Source: Trileptium ribeirensis
Taxonomy: Eukaryota > Nematoda > Enoplea > Enoplida > Thoracostomopsidae
Assembly: GCA_030248225.1 (NCBI GenBank)
Contig: JASANE010025039.1
Coordinates: 23,085-87,084, forward strand
Direction: 5' to 3'
DNA: 64,000 nt
Positions within the stretch are counted from its first letter, which is position 1, and the number at the start of each line of letters is the position of its first letter. The position numbers were made by a program, and so were the translations under genes. This document shows, one piece after another, positions 35,001 through 50,000 of the stretch. The notes beneath the pieces are model-generated. The model searched no databases and had not been told where the DNA came from. It saw only the letters and a list, made by a program, of their open reading frames with translations.

Positions 35001-38000
35001 CCAACAAAACTATATTCGACGACATATGTGCATTCGTCGCCAGTAGCATCACTAACAGTAAGAGCATCGTCTTCGGGTAAAGCGCTTAGCTTTTGAACAC
35101 CTGATGGCGTAACTTCTTGCAATGTGCTACTATTAACATTTTGGTAATAGCACGGAGTCGTAGACGTTGCCAAAATTTTGCCACCTTCATCTGTGGGGTT
35201 ATCAGGCTCATAGTCAACATTTTTGGCCGTAAAACGGTTGATTCCACGATCATCACAGTCGACAATAACGTCCAGATATTCTGTTGGCACAATCCCCACA
35301 GCTCCGTTCAACTCACATTCTGTCCACGAGTCTTCGAAATGACGTCGCAAGTTAATCAATTCCCCTGCGGATACTGTTAGCTCTCCAGCAAATTCTGCTG
35401 TAAACGAGTACTTGACACGTGCGTAAGGATTGACCGCGTCGATATCATGTTTCAAATTAGCAATATTTGATTTCGATATCAACTTGGAGGCTACTGAGTT
35501 TTCCTTATTTGGCTCCATGACCGGCAAACAGCCGGCTGCAGACGTCCGTCGCTTAGCAGCCATCGCAGAAGACGTGGTTCGACTAAGCACAACATCATTG
35601 CTTTGCTTATCACCACTAAACCAACCATTTGTTTGCTGCGGCAGTTGCACAAATCCAAGCGGAAACGTACCAGAAACGCCGGATGAATTACGGCCGCGGC
35701 AGAATAAACCGTCGTCTAATACTTCAAAGATCTCAACAACTTCCCCAGCGGTCAATCTGATTTCGTTCGGTAAACGAGGAGACAAGTCTTTTATTACTGT
35801 GGCACAAAAAAGATCGTTCGAGGTAGGCCCCGACAAATTGTCCTTTGTTGATGCTGTCTCTGAAAATATGAAAAAGATTGATCTTGTAGAAGGTGTCAAA
35901 AATATGACAACAGGAGCAATTAAAAAGGGAACCGGTTTTTAATTTTTGCAAATTACTATCTATTTTATCTCAATCCATTACAAAATGTGCTTTCAATAAC
36001 GTAGTAAAACGCATTCGCTCACTAAAATTATTAAATCAAGGTGACCACTAACCGATAGCTGTTGTTAAAAATAGTAATAATCTTCACGATCTGCTAGAAT
36101 TATCGCACAGCAGCCGAAAATAACAAAGACCAGCGAATATCTCATAACTTAATATTTTATTAATCCAATATGATACTCAAATCGGCATACGAATATATCG
36201 GTTTTGTAAATGCTAATTTTGAACCGCAATAGAGATCTAAAATATAAATCAACCGAAATACTGTGCTCTGCTATTTCGGAGAGGGGGTCTGGCATTTTCA
36301 AGTGCCCTACCTCCGGCAACATTTGATCTCCCCTGGCTCATCGCCTTTTTGCCATATGCTTTGAATAGTTTTTCTCTTGATAAATGCCCCCTAGTTTCGA
36401 AACAGGGGCCTGGTACATACAAAATTTTCCGCGAATGAAAAGTCCAGGAATAGCCACATTGTGTGTTTGCAATTTCTTCTTCGACCTGTTAAGATTAAAC
36501 CTGGAAGCATAACCAAGGGAGCCCTCCAACTTAAACTGAGTAACCGTAATATACTGTAGTTGTCAGAAAAAGTCAACCAAAATTAATTTAGAAACTGGAT
36601 GCAATGTCGTGTTTACATAAAAGGGAGAACAATTTAGCAAATTTTAACCCTGCATGGATAAATTTGGGGTTTTTTAATCGAAATGGGAACAGTTAACGTA
36701 TTTTTAGTAATCAACCAAAGAAAATTTGTATTCGCGCATGAAAATACTTGGGACCTAGGAACACGAACTGGTGGACCACAAATTTATCTGAGGGCATGTT
36801 CTGTTGCAAGCCAGATAAGAGGTCGAAACACGTGAGACCTGCTCTTTTTATTTGAACAAGCCAGATATAACAATATGCAGGAAACGAAATATTGCATCGA
36901 ACAACAACTCGTATAGCACAACCAATCGGTCGTACAAAATGGTATATTACTCGTCTGGATAAAATGGCTTTATACCAAGAAACAAACCAAAATGTGGTAA
37001 CTACATTTTTTGAGATACCGTTTCAAATGCCTTACCCCAATATAAGTTATAAACCATCGGCAACTGCTATTAATTGGACATAAATACATTTATCGCACAG
37101 CGTCGTCAACTAAGGCATGCCACACAGCACGCATCGTGGCATTTGCAAAATTTACTTATTCACCTGGGTCGCCACAGACCCTCGAATGTATCGTTGAGTA
37201 AGTTGCTATTCATCCAAGGGTCGCCACGGAATGTTTTTTCAATCTTGTAGCTGTAATGTAAAAACAGCGAGCAGCACCCGATTATATCATGTTGGAGTGA
37301 CTGAATCGTACTTACGACGTGTAAGTAGAAATATTTTAGGATCAGCTTCCACCGACTTCGGATGCTCAGCCATTTGGTACCATGATGTTTTATCCGTGCT
37401 CTCGGTTTTGGTTTCGCAACCTACCGGTATCAGAAGCCTGCATAATTCTGAAAATTTCTTCTGGTTGGAGAACCCCGTTGTCAAATATTCTATCGAAATT
37501 AACAACTAAAACATTTTTAAACTGCTTGTGCAGCATCCAGGTCCACGAATTAAAAAAACAAGCGATACCTTAACCACTCTGCCACACTACCCTTGGAATG
37601 TTTACAAAGTTTATATACTTCATTGACTAGCTGATCTGAAATGTTCAGACAATGCGCGCAACAATTTAATATCTGATTACAGCCTCGCTATACGGTTACA
37701 AAACATTTAAAAACGGCAAAAATGCACAGGTTTACTTGCTGCAGTCTCTATTAATGGATTCGTTCTGGTGTCGAAACGAGGCAGCAGCCTTGTATGATTA
37801 AGTGGAAACAGTCCGCGCCGTCCTGATATTTCACCGTTCCACCAATTATCGTCAACACGACCGAGACCCATGATTATTTCCGCTAAAATACAGCTATCGA
37901 TCTATACTACTAAAAAACACGATGCTGCTGCTGCGCTGTACTTACTAGTTTAATGTCGCAGTAATTCAGTTTTCACCCGCATTCTATCATTATCTGAAGA

Positions 38001-41000
38001 CGTTCAAACATGTTCAATTCTAGAATTTATATTTCGATTATAACATAGATGTATATATGTTAGAAGGAGTTCATGGCAATGTCGTAAAAGTTGGAGTAAG
38101 GATCAATTTTACTTATATTTTTGTTCTAACCAACCTTTCTTGTATTGCTAGGTAGATTTTCAATCCTCCTTTATTGAATTGTTAGTTCTTATCCAGATAC
38201 ACATCATCATAAGGCGCATAATGTTTGATTTGGAACAATATCGTTAAAAATTGCTAGCCAGTAGATATCAAAGTAATTTTGTGATGTCATGACTGTTCAT
38301 GACATCATAAAGTGTGAACAGAGGCAAGATTTAAAAGTATGATTAAAGGTGCCTTTGCTAATTCTAATGTCAACACGACACCGTTTGGTCAGTACTGTTA
38401 GTATTGGCAATATCGCTATTGTGACGCTTTAGCTACTGTTAGCTGGCCAGCTTTCAGATGGTGCAATTGTATACGTGCCAAATGTTATTTTAAAGGCCAA
38501 CGCCTATAAGATTTAAATGTTTTTCAAGTATATAGCACGAAACTTGCTACACAAAATTCAAATTTACAGCATCAAAAATGAAAGCTGAATAACTGATTGT
38601 TTACATATATTTAGGAAATAACGGGTCTGCTTTCAAAAACTTGTAATTAAAATCGCAAAAACACAACAGTCTTACTGACCACTGAGAAATGTACACACCA
38701 GAGCGAATTTCAGAATGAAATCGGCAAATCAAGTAATCCTACATTAACAAAAATAGAAACCCGTGGGATATGACTAGTCTGTTTTTAAATATAAATTCTT
38801 AAATTCAAATTTGTTACAAAAACGGAAGATTGCGAAATCTACTTAAGTTCAGTTCAGAGGTTTAGTTTTTCACCAAGTACACGTTCACTACTTCGCCGTG
38901 CCCTGCGAAATCTACTTAAATTAAGTTTAGCTCTTCAGCAAGTATACGTAGAGTTGGAATCGGTGTGAGGCAATTTTACTGCCTAATAAACTATACCACT
39001 GGCCGCACGCGTTATTCGCGCGACGCTCGAAACTACCTCGCCTCGCCCTGCGCGAATAGTGCTTGCGGCCAGTGGTAGTTTATTAACGGCGAGACTAATA
39101 TTAACCTTAGATAAAACAGGAAACTAAGAAATTGAAGCCATGTAGATCGCTCATGAAGAATAGCGCGCAAATTTTTTTTACTGACTATACGTTTACATAC
39201 AGTGTGGTTGATATATTTTCATAGCGCTTTTTGCAGCGACAATGTAATGAATTTGAAATCACGGTCACCGGTAGTTTTAATTTGTGCCATTACCATCAAA
39301 AGTTAAAAATGTAATTGACGTGACGCTGCTGCATTATGCACTTCCACAAACGTAATGCCCATACGACCCCGGCTATCGTAACCTCAAGGGCGGACCTATT
39401 GGGTTCAAATTCTTAATTTTTACTTTTTGATTCGGGTGAGACCGAAGAAATTACGGAGCTTAGCAGGCCGCAGGATGTGTTCTGTTCCTGTCGGATGGGT
39501 TGCGCAAGTAGCATAAGAGGTACTACCTTTTAGATCCCCAGGGAGGTTGGCTCCGTCACCTGCTTTCAGGCCAAAGAGACCATACAACTATTCCTATCCT
39601 CGTTTAGCTGGAAGTGTATTTAAAAGGTATTCGGATTTGATTGATCTTCCTAATTTCCCGAACCGTTAATTTGTTAGCCAGTGGCCCCTACTAGGGTCCG
39701 ACAAATCCCTAGACGTTTACCATCGGATTCGCGTGGGATTTCCTATTCTGGGTGTTCAGCGAAAGTTTTACTTCTGCGGTAAATTTTCCTTATTGGTCGC
39801 ACGATTCATACTCACTCAGCAATACAACTGATACAATTATGGAATCAGCGAGTCACGCTAAGGTTGGCTTCTTCAATGCGTGTCAAATCTGAACGTGGGT
39901 CGTCTATAGGGGTGACGGATTTCAAACCACTCCAAATATCTATCGCTACTAGGGTCAGCAAAACACTTGGACACATTGGGTTTAATTGAGTATTTATTGA
40001 TGAGTCAAAATCGTATATGGACAAGAACATACTGTACAGGCGAATACAATAGGTACAATGTGACTACTATGGTACGCTATTAGGAGAATGAGCAGGGTAA
40101 CAAACGGGGTAAGTTGCGGAGTTATCGCCTTTTTCATTGAACTCTCACAGCTGATTCAAATTGCGGTGTAAACTGCTAAGCCTTTTCTAATGACAGCTGC
40201 GCTCACCTTACTCATTTAAAGCGGGTCAGGGCAAAAGCGAACACAGGTGAGTAACACGATGCGTAAAACGGTTAGTTATCGTGAGAGGCGCCATTCAACT
40301 AACTACTCGCTCGGCACTACGATTGCTACTACAGAGTACTCCGGCAAAACAACAGGTTCAGGTAAGCGAAAAGCGGTAAAATAAAGGACTCAAATGAGAC
40401 AAACAGGACAAAGCGAACAATGTGGGATTGCGGGTCTCAATCTTGCTCATCCTAATCACAGCTATAGTACAGGATAAGTGAATATTCGTAAATGTAGTAA
40501 AGTAGCGATTGCATACGACAAAATATTATAAAACAAAAAGAGTAATGGTACGTATCGATATAACGGCAAGTTTGGGAGGTTATCATCGGTACGACTCGTA
40601 ATTTTCTCTAATGCCACGATGGTACGACAGTTCTTTTCCTACTCGCATACGTACATACATACGTACGGTGACCATAAGTATAAGATCCCCCTTCCAAGCC
40701 CATCCTGCTGCTTCATCGTAGCGAAGGGGGTGGCAATGGTTGAAGGGTGGAAACCGTCTTCAGCCGGCTAAAGCAGGCTCTGGCATGTCTCTTTTTTCCT
40801 ATGAAAATCATTAAAATTATAATTTCAATTAATAGTAGGGCATCCTCCGCATGCGATGCGCCATGGAAGTCCGACATGGTGGAAAGTATGATATCGGACA
40901 GTGCGGTTTTACCTCTTATCTGTAAAATGTCTTTAGATAAGAGCAACTGTTACGTATACAATGTTACATATGCTATTACAGTTTCAAATGTCTCCAGATC

Positions 41001-44000
41001 ATAATAGCGATAATGATATGTATGTATATATGATGTTATATGTATCATTACTATTTCAGATGTTTTCAGAAGATAATAATGATAATAGTGATGACAATGA
41101 TTCAATGGGCCCCTCCGTGGACGACGATGGTTCGACGGAGCACAGTGAAGGCACGGTGGTGGAGTGCCTGCGTAACTCCACCGAAAATCTGGTATTAAGG
41201 GGAGAGGAGGAAGTGGTGGTTGGAGCAGCTTTTAGCGCTCCTGCTACCACTTCTAACTCTGATAAGGGACTGGCAGCTGGTAGCGTCGTAGCCTGTAAAA
41301 CGGATAATTCAGGTCGAAAGTATGATCTGGATTGGTCCAAGGAGATGGAATTGGCTGCCTTAGGCGCCGATTCCGGATCTGAAGGTCAGTCTGGATCAGT
41401 ACTTGCTGTATCAACAACTGTGGCTGCCACTGGCGCCGCACTTTCTGTTGATTCAGGCAATCAAATGGCAAAACTACTTCAGGAGGCTCGGGCTAGGGCT
41501 TCTGAGGCTAGTATTAGGTTTCATAAAAGGGGTACGCGCGCAGGCGCCAAGAAACGGTCGAAAACTTTCGAAAGGAAGTCAGTTGAGCTTGTGGGTTATA
41601 CAAAACTCACCGGAAATAGTCTGACAATTCTCAGGCTAAAAATGAGAAACCAAGTACTGGGGGAAGCCATCTGCTTCGAATACTGGTACTGATCCCATTG
41701 CTCAGAAAAGGTCCCGGATACCTTTTGGTGATATCCCAGAAAGCTTGAAGGCTCCACCAGCCAAGAGCTATATGGAAGCTGCTAGCCAGAGTTTGGATCT
41801 GATCATCATTGCTGAAGATGATCAGGACAGGAACTTCACTGAGGATGAGATTGATCATCTTCGTGAAGACATTGTTGAGGCTACCTTCACTGCTGCGAGT
41901 GAGAAGGAGATCCACTTCAGGGACTCTGGGGTCTGGAGTGGTCATCTGCTCGTAACCTGCAGCAGCGAAGCGTCGCTGAAATGGCTTATTAAGACCATTG
42001 ACGGTATCACTATGGCTGGGGGTATCAAGCTTAAGGCTATACCCCGCACTGAATTTGATCAATGCCACATATTTGTGGTTATCCCGAATAAGCGGAACAA
42101 GGCTTACACACCTGAATTGGTTGTGAACCGGCTGGCCAATGCCAATAGAAGCATTGACTTCAATAATTGGGTACCGGTCACGGTATGGTCGGAGGCGAAC
42201 AGCCTGCGGATCATCTTTGCCATTTAAAAGACCTGCCGTATGGCTCTTAGGAATGTGGATGATATACTCCAGTTTGAATTGTCGATGCTGAGGATCCAGG
42301 ATGCTGGACCTCGGAAGCATCGGAAAGGTCCCCCTCCTCAATAATTCTTTTAGATGAAATTGTGTAGGGGTAAATGTAGTCAAAAAATGGGTATTTCAAG
42401 GGCAAAAAAGAGCAATAATGAACAGATTAATGCAGCTTTGTTTGGAAATAAGGTAAACGGAATTTTTATGGAATATTATGGAAAAGGGTATGATTATGAT
42501 CTTTTGGTAAAAATTAATATTACTAATGTTAATAACAGGTACTCCACACTGTGCTTAGCTGCTGCTGTATTGTCTCATGCTGGTTACATCGATGTGGGGA
42601 CAATTCGAATGTGCCAACTATTCAACGGATATCTGGTAAACACTCTTCTTTTTAGTAGGGTACATAATGGTAATTATTGTATTTATTATTTTGAACCTTA
42701 TATTTTACGATGATTAGGGTTATACAGATTCATCTCCAACACTGCAAAGAGGCAGTTTTGGAGTTAAATAGAAGGCTAAGTCAGGCTGGGGGACCAGTTA
42801 TAGCGCTTGTTCAAGAACCATATTTAAATGGGAAAGATGTATGCATGCTTGGCTTGAAGGGTTTTAGTATGTTCTACGCTGACTGCAAGACCACGATCTG
42901 CTATACTTATTAGGAATGGATACCATTGTTTATTTATTGCGGCTCTTTCCAATCAGGACTGCTGTCTAGTCAAAATTCTGGATGGGTAACGGATAGGAAC
43001 ACTCTTTATGTTTGTTCAGCCTATTTGCCTTATGACACTGTAAACAATGATCCTGGTGACATGAGACGTTTAGGCGTACAATACTGCAATAATAATGGTA
43101 AAAACTCCTTTTAGGATGCGATGCTATTGCTCATCATACTTTATGGGGAATATAAACGCGAGAGGACTTACGGTACTTGACTTTGTATCGTCTAATGATC
43201 TAGCTATTTGTAATCATGGAAATACTCCTACCTTTGTAAACAGTTGTAGGAAAGAGGAAAGTGACGTTATGTAGCTTAAATCTATCTAATGAGGTTATTG
43301 GTTGGAATGTCTCCAGTGAGAACAGTTTCTCCGATTATAGGTATATCTTGTTTGAAATCAACTGTACTGTTGAATGTAACACAGGATTTGTAGACAGGAA
43401 GGACATCAATGAATGGGTTTATATAGATATATTAAACAGGAAACTATCTGATTTTGCATACGATTGCCGAACGACTGAAGATGTTGATATGGCTAATACA
43501 ATTTTGGTTACCACACTAAAAGCCTCTCAGGAGGAGGCAAGTGTCGAAGGTAAGGTTGTTACTAAAGGTAAGCCTGAATGGTGGAATTCAGAACTTGACA
43601 TTGTCAGAGCAAGATGTAGAACTTTGTACAGGCGTTACAACAGGTGCAGCTCAGCGTATAACTGGGCAAAATACAGGGACATACAGAATAGATATAAAGC
43701 TAAAATTCGACATGCAAAAAGGTATGGGTGGAAACGGTTTTGTGAAAATATTAATGGTACAAAAGATAATTGCAGGTTCATGAAGATAATGAATCGTAAT
43801 GGTGATAAAAAGCTCAGTTCTCTGAAAAAACAAGATGGTACGTACGCAATTAAAGAGGATGAGATAATTGCTGACCTGGGTCGCCACGACCCATCCTTGT
43901 TGCCAAGACGTGAGTTGTGGCAGAAATCAATGGGCTGCCATGGATTGATTCAACATATCTTCCGCTGAAATTACGAGAAAACGCAAGCAGGAACCATTTC

Positions 44001-47000
44001 ATTGGCGTAGAGTGACTGAATCCCAGACACAACGTTTGAAGGCCGTGAGCGTAGGAGCTAGAACTGCTTCTTCTTTCTTCTTCATAACTGAAAGGCTTAT
44101 GGAAGTGCATCTACCGGGCTGCTGCATCAGCAGAGACTATGTTCCCCCACCAAGTGTATTAAGGGTGAAGGGTGAAAGGAAACATATTGTTGATAATATA
44201 GTAAATCTGGATCTTATAAAATGGGCGTTCAGCGCCTTTAAACCTTACGATGCTCCTGGACTGGATGGCATTTTTCCCCAAATTAATACAGTTAGGAGGG
44301 GATAGTGTATACTTGAAATTAATTGACTTATATAGGGCAAGTCTTTATGGTGGATATATACCTCTGGGATGGAGGAACACTAATGTTATCCTGATACCCA
44401 AACCAGATAAGGACGATTATACGGATGCAAAGGCCTTCAGGCCCATTACTCTAAGTTCATTACTGATGGATCAAAAACAAAAAATGGTAATGTAGAGAAA
44501 TGCGGTGCTGGAGCATGGGTAAATGGTTTTGAATTATGGGAACCACTTGGTTCTGAATGTACGGTATTTCAGACAGAAATTTATGCTGTGATTATGTGCA
44601 TAAATCCTTTGATAATCACAGGCGTTAGAGGTAAGCGCATATGGATCTTTTCAGATAGCAAAGCTGCAATTGCTGCCATTGATGGTTTTGAGTACAACTC
44701 AAAATTGATAAGACAGGAACGCAAGGAAATCAATAAATTGAGCTGTTATAACAAACTTAATATTGCCTGGGTGCCGGGTCACTCTGATATAGAAGGAAAT
44801 GAGATAGCTGATGGATTAGCCAGAACAGGTTCTGCATCACAGTTCTCTGGAATTGGCCCATCTCTACCTCTTTCATATTGCAATATAAAAGGATACATTA
44901 ATAACTGTACTACTGCAACTCAACTTGGAGATGGCACAATATTCCTACTTGTATGACTACAAAAGCATTTCTTCCTGTAATACCTCCGAGCTGGAGGAAA
45001 CTGCTTCTACAAATGAACAAGCCACGTATGAGATTATGTATTCAGATTATAACTGGTCATTGTGTCCTAAATGGACATCTACATAAGATGAAATTAGTAG
45101 CGTCCAGTTTGTGTGATCGGTGTTGTGTCACAGAAAGTAGGGATCACTTCCTTTATACTTGCAGTAAATGAAGGGATACACGTAAATTAGTTTACGGGAC
45201 GGAAAGCACCAGTCGAGACACTGTTGTTAAGAAAGGCATCGTGAAACTAGTTAAATATATTAGGCTTAGACAGCGTCTAGCTTTGGTAACATGATTCTAA
45301 TTGGGGTCCTGTTCAGGTATTTTACAGGTTGTGTAAAGGGCGCTTTTATGATGCCTAACACGGTACCCTTTGGGTGCAATGACCTGTTTTTCGGCATTTA
45401 TTATTATTATTATTATAAGTATAAGATAAAATTTTCAGCAGATTGCACAGATACAACTGGTTAATTATGGTTCCAATTTCCTATAAAACTATCCCTCGAG
45501 CACGGCAACAAAACGGTAAAATTCGGCCTTAAATCGAGGCTCATCTATGACCTAAATACTACGAGAACGGACTACTTTTTCGTATCCATAAATATGAGCT
45601 AAAATAATGCTAACATAGGCCGGGTAAGATTATCTTCTAAATAGCTTATGGGTCCCGGTAGACTGAGGTTGGGACCGAATTCTCTCTAGAAAGCCCTGGA
45701 TCGAGCCGGATCCAGGGAAAAGTGATAAATTATCAATTTAAAATGCAACTCGGGGTTCACTTAGGACCTTCGTTCACGTCTGGATCGGCGGAACAATACT
45801 CTATATTGATACCAAAAAGTACCGCGCTACTACGAGCGGTGAAGAAAAGAATCCCTAAAATCTAAACTGTGACGTGCAACTTATGGTATTTTCGCGTCCT
45901 AATACGAGGCGGTTGGATAATGTTTGATCCATATGATCCGTAACCATAATTCAGCCTAATGGAGAGCTTCACATGGACTTTCTCTAGTCTTACAAAAGGG
46001 TTGAAGGCGTTACCTTGGCCTCCAAGTTCCATTGCTACAATAAACGTATAAAGTAACTCGGTGTTCGGCGGTAATTCTGTCAAAAGGTACTGCTCTAACA
46101 CTGGATGCAGATCTAAGGGATTACAAGCGCATTGTGTACTGGAAAATTCACTAATTCAGCCTATGACAGGTTTCCTAGTTAAGAATTAACTACTCGCTCA
46201 ATCCTTGATAAATGACAATAAACGATACGCTTAAACGTGTAAGTAGGCCACTACCGAAGTAATGAGTCGCTTTGGGCTTTCCGAACTCCCACTGGTTCAA
46301 ACGGTCCAACAAACTTGGCTTACTTACTTGATTTTCTGTACTAATTTAATATCTTAACTCGATTGCTATGTGTGGAAATGGTTCTAAAGCAATCGGGTCA
46401 TTCATTATTGCTACTACGTAAAGGCACTCATGTGGGACAACGGACGAGCTTGGGCGCGTTTCTAGTTTACGGCACAACCAATAAATCCTCTGAGTCCAGT
46501 TAATTGCTGCCAATTAGGTGGCTTTACATTGTCATTGTACAAATTTCATGCCAACTTCAGGGCATAGGGGCAGGGGTTAAAATTGTATTCAAGTACCTAT
46601 CAATTTGACAAAACTAGAACTATACGTGGCAATGCCTCGTAGGTCATCGGCACTATCCAAAAAGTACTAAAGTTAAGGCTAATTGGCCTCGAAAACGGCT
46701 CTCGAAAAGAACTCTATTTGGTACCAGCATTTAAGTTGTGTTGCTAGCGGTTCCTACTCGACGAAACGAGTCAGTAAGTGGCGGCCCCGGTTGTCGGGAC
46801 AACCGTAACGAATTTATTAACTGAATTTCACTCGGTTTGTATCCTTATATGGCTCGGTTTCCTAGTCTTCAACCGAGATTTCAAGTCTAACTCTATATGG
46901 GCTGGGGAAAACCTACAAATTTGAATTTCTCACTAATCTGCCAGCCTTTCTCTGTGAAATTTTGCACAGAGGCTTGGTTCAACCTGATTTCTCGATTTAT

Positions 47001-50000
47001 TAGGACCGGCTCAACGGTCCTCACGAAAATTGGTCCGTCGGGCCGAGGCCCGATAGACTCGATATCACGGCTGGCGATATCGACAACTTTGAAATACTAA
47101 AATGTTAACTCTCACAGTGGAGATATCAACGATAGGAAAATTAATATTTTTCTTTTATCATCGAAAATACATAGAAAAGCAAGACCAAAACCTACTTACA
47201 AAAGAAGTGTGATTTATGAAATTTGAACTAAATCCTGAGCGGCGGTTAGGCTGCTCGGGTTTGGGATTTTTTGTAACTCTTGAACGAACTAAGTCTTTGC
47301 CGTGCTTAATGGCTCAAATCGAAGGACTAACGTATTTCTATTTGGACGATAAAAACCATCAAAATTCCTGGAAGGAATTTGGAGTTATTAATAATCGACA
47401 TTTTACGTAGGGACGGACCCCTGTCAGGCGGTCGGGTTTATGATTCCGACGCGATATTGTTGAGTTTTAAGATCGTATTTGTTGACGGACATCTCTACGA
47501 AGAAACAGCGAAAGTTTCGACAAAATTCCTGGGAGGAATAGCAAGATATTCCAAGTCTGCGTTTCGGTAAGGGCAAACCCCTTCAGGGTCGTCGGGTTTG
47601 TGTTTCCGACGAGATATTTGAAAACTTTATGTATATTTAGTTATATTTGAAAGGTTCAGCTTGACTTCGGCTATTGTATAAAATATCGATGAGGTCTATG
47701 AACTGCCAAAGGCTTGCGGCACGAGCTAGAACGGTTTAGCCTATCATGTACACTGAAAGTACGGACAGGAAGTCCGTGGAGACAACTCAATGCGACTTCT
47801 AGTTTCTACTTCAACTGTTAACCCACCAAATCCAAGTGTTATTCTACTGCTACACTACTCCTCCTGTCCAAACTTACATATTCGGATCCTACCAGTCGAC
47901 GTCCATCGCCCATCCGTCCATTCGCATAGCCACGACAAGAAGAAAACCATTGAAAGTAAAACACCAAGTAGGCGATGAGCGACAGAGCCGGTCAACAAAC
48001 CGACCGTACTCTGCGCTGCCGAAGTCAGACTGAAGCTGAAGAGCTCCTGTGGCTCTGCTTAAATAGTGTCAATTTTCAAATTTGAAATTTTGATTAATTT
48101 CTAAAAGTGCTTAGTCAACAGTTTTGGGACGATTTGACCCCAAAGTTTGATCCGAAGAACAAACTTTCTTATCGGTCCGATTTTCACTAAATTTCGGACC
48201 GATTTTATATAAAATTTTACATAATCAAAGTGATTTATCACTTCGTTTATACAAGCTTTACATAAAATTCCAGTAAGCTAATACAGACTTTCAATAAAGC
48301 TTCAATAAACTCTATATACTGATGCCGAATTAAGCTATTCTACTTCGTATCAACTTTATTTTAGCTCGCCAGGTCAAGGCTATTTGCTTAACGGCTTGTC
48401 TAAGATGATCCAAGCAGTATTCCGAGCAGAATGTTAATATAAACTTCAAACTTTCAAATTTATAAAACTTACATTAACTATTAACTTTATATTAACTAGA
48501 AAGATCGCATTTATTTACTTACAGTATTAAAACTCGGCTGCTGGGACCCTGCAACGTTAACCGAAACTTTAGCAGAAATCTTTTACCTGATATTAACTTT
48601 TGCTGATAAGCGCTCATACCAAACCGGCATTGCGAGAAACTTTCATATTAAGTATATATAATTCTCATACCGATTTGATGGAAAACCACAAAAGCAAACA
48701 ATCTGAGCCATTATGGCCAATACAAGCTTCAGGAAGTCGTTGCACCAAGCTGGGTACTTAAAGACGCTGGTGTTGAGTGCGTCTGAACTAAACTACCTGC
48801 GTACAAACTGATAAGAAATGGACCAAAGCACTCGTCCTGTCCTCAGATGGGATTAAATTTATATTAACTTTTTTAGCTTAATACTAACGCGTGCACATCA
48901 AAATCCATCATAGTCAGAAATAAGCTTCGAGAAGACAGACGCTACTAAGTAAACAAAGAACGGAAAGGATGCGGAAAGAGGGTATAGAAGGAGGGCGCTG
49001 TTCCCTCGGCGATGGCCAGAGTGCCAAAAGAGTCTCGGATTCGTACCCAGCGTGTCCGTCCGATGATCCTAATATGTAACAGGTCCGCTTTCCGACAGTA
49101 AGAGGGGAAGGTGGGATCTCGGGGGAGCAAATGACAATTTTCACGAAGAATCGGAGTGTTTCAAATGGCTCCCGCGGGTTCGGGTGACAGTTTTATGGGA
49201 CTTTAGGTATATATTTGTATCGGATCCGACAAGGGGAATCTAACGAGGGGTTACACGCCTGTCGGGGCGTTATTTCCGTGATTTTCAAGGGAGGGGGTAC
49301 CTAAAAGTGGGCACCGAGGGACCGGTCCAGGCTCAAATGAAAGCCTGGGTTTCAAAGAATCTAATGATATCCTATACGTATAATTGTATTAATTATTCGT
49401 GGAGTTATTTAATTGTGTTTTATTTGCTTACGTATATACTTAATTACCCATAAATCCGTGGATCCGGTTCGGATTTCCACGAGACCGGTCTCACTAGAAA
49501 GACCGTAAAATTTCATATAAGGAATGGTAAGTACCAACTTTACGATTTCTCGATGGTTCCGGAGTTATGGGCCGGAGCCGGTACTTTTGATTCTCAATTT
49601 TCATACTTTTTCGTGTACTTTTATCATTTATCTTGACCAGCGAAAATGAATGCTGGTAACTGATACTTTATTTATCACTGCAGTTTACCAGCGTAATTGC
49701 TAATAATGAACACTGGTAAAGTGATATTTCACTTTTCCTACTAAAATTTTCAAGAAATTTACACATTTGATGCTCGCTATAGGGCGAACAGCCATATTTT
49801 TGTGGTGCTCACTCGTGAGGACGGTCGTGACGGGTATCCGTCACGGCCACGCTTTCCTATTACAATTTGCAATAAGTTTCGCAGTCCTACCATGCGGGGT
49901 GGGGCTATTCCTATGCATATATATCGGGTTCGGCGGGGAGTCGTACCATCTTACATATCTACGAGCCGGGTATAGCAAGAGCTCACTATACTAGCATTTT

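Larger units (their letters stand above)
40687..45414 (+). mobile_element. I/LOA-like LINE with internal deletion, 13-bp TSD
   Basis: A plus-strand non-LTR retrotransposon of 4.73 kb, flanked by an exact 13-bp direct duplication. It consists of a 5' UTR, ORF1 with a DUF4780-type domain, ORF2 with endonuclease, the N-terminal part of RT, RNase H and a CCHC-like C terminus, and a 3' end of TTATTATTATTA triplets rather than poly(A). Both ORFs carry stops and frameshifts, and the catalytic part of RT is deleted. The apparently full-length 5' end, exact duplication and triplet tail indicate ordinary target-primed insertion, with decay and deletion afterwards. DUF4780 in LINE ORF1 is, to my knowledge, mostly seen in arthropods. 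Confidence 0.88.

Noticed and set aside
35430..35942. 170-codon plus-strand ORF
   Set aside because: Antisense shadow of DNMBP exon 4, whose minus-strand reading has clear SH3 domains.
39340..39540. 5S rRNA or 5S-derived SINE (words GAGCTTAGCAGG and GGATGGG)
   Set aside because: Only isolated words resemble 5S internal promoter boxes; overall length and folding pattern do not match.
42354..42713. 119-codon ORF between LINE ORF1 and ORF2
   Set aside because: No recognisable content, low-complexity composition; likely inter-ORF spacer of the LINE.
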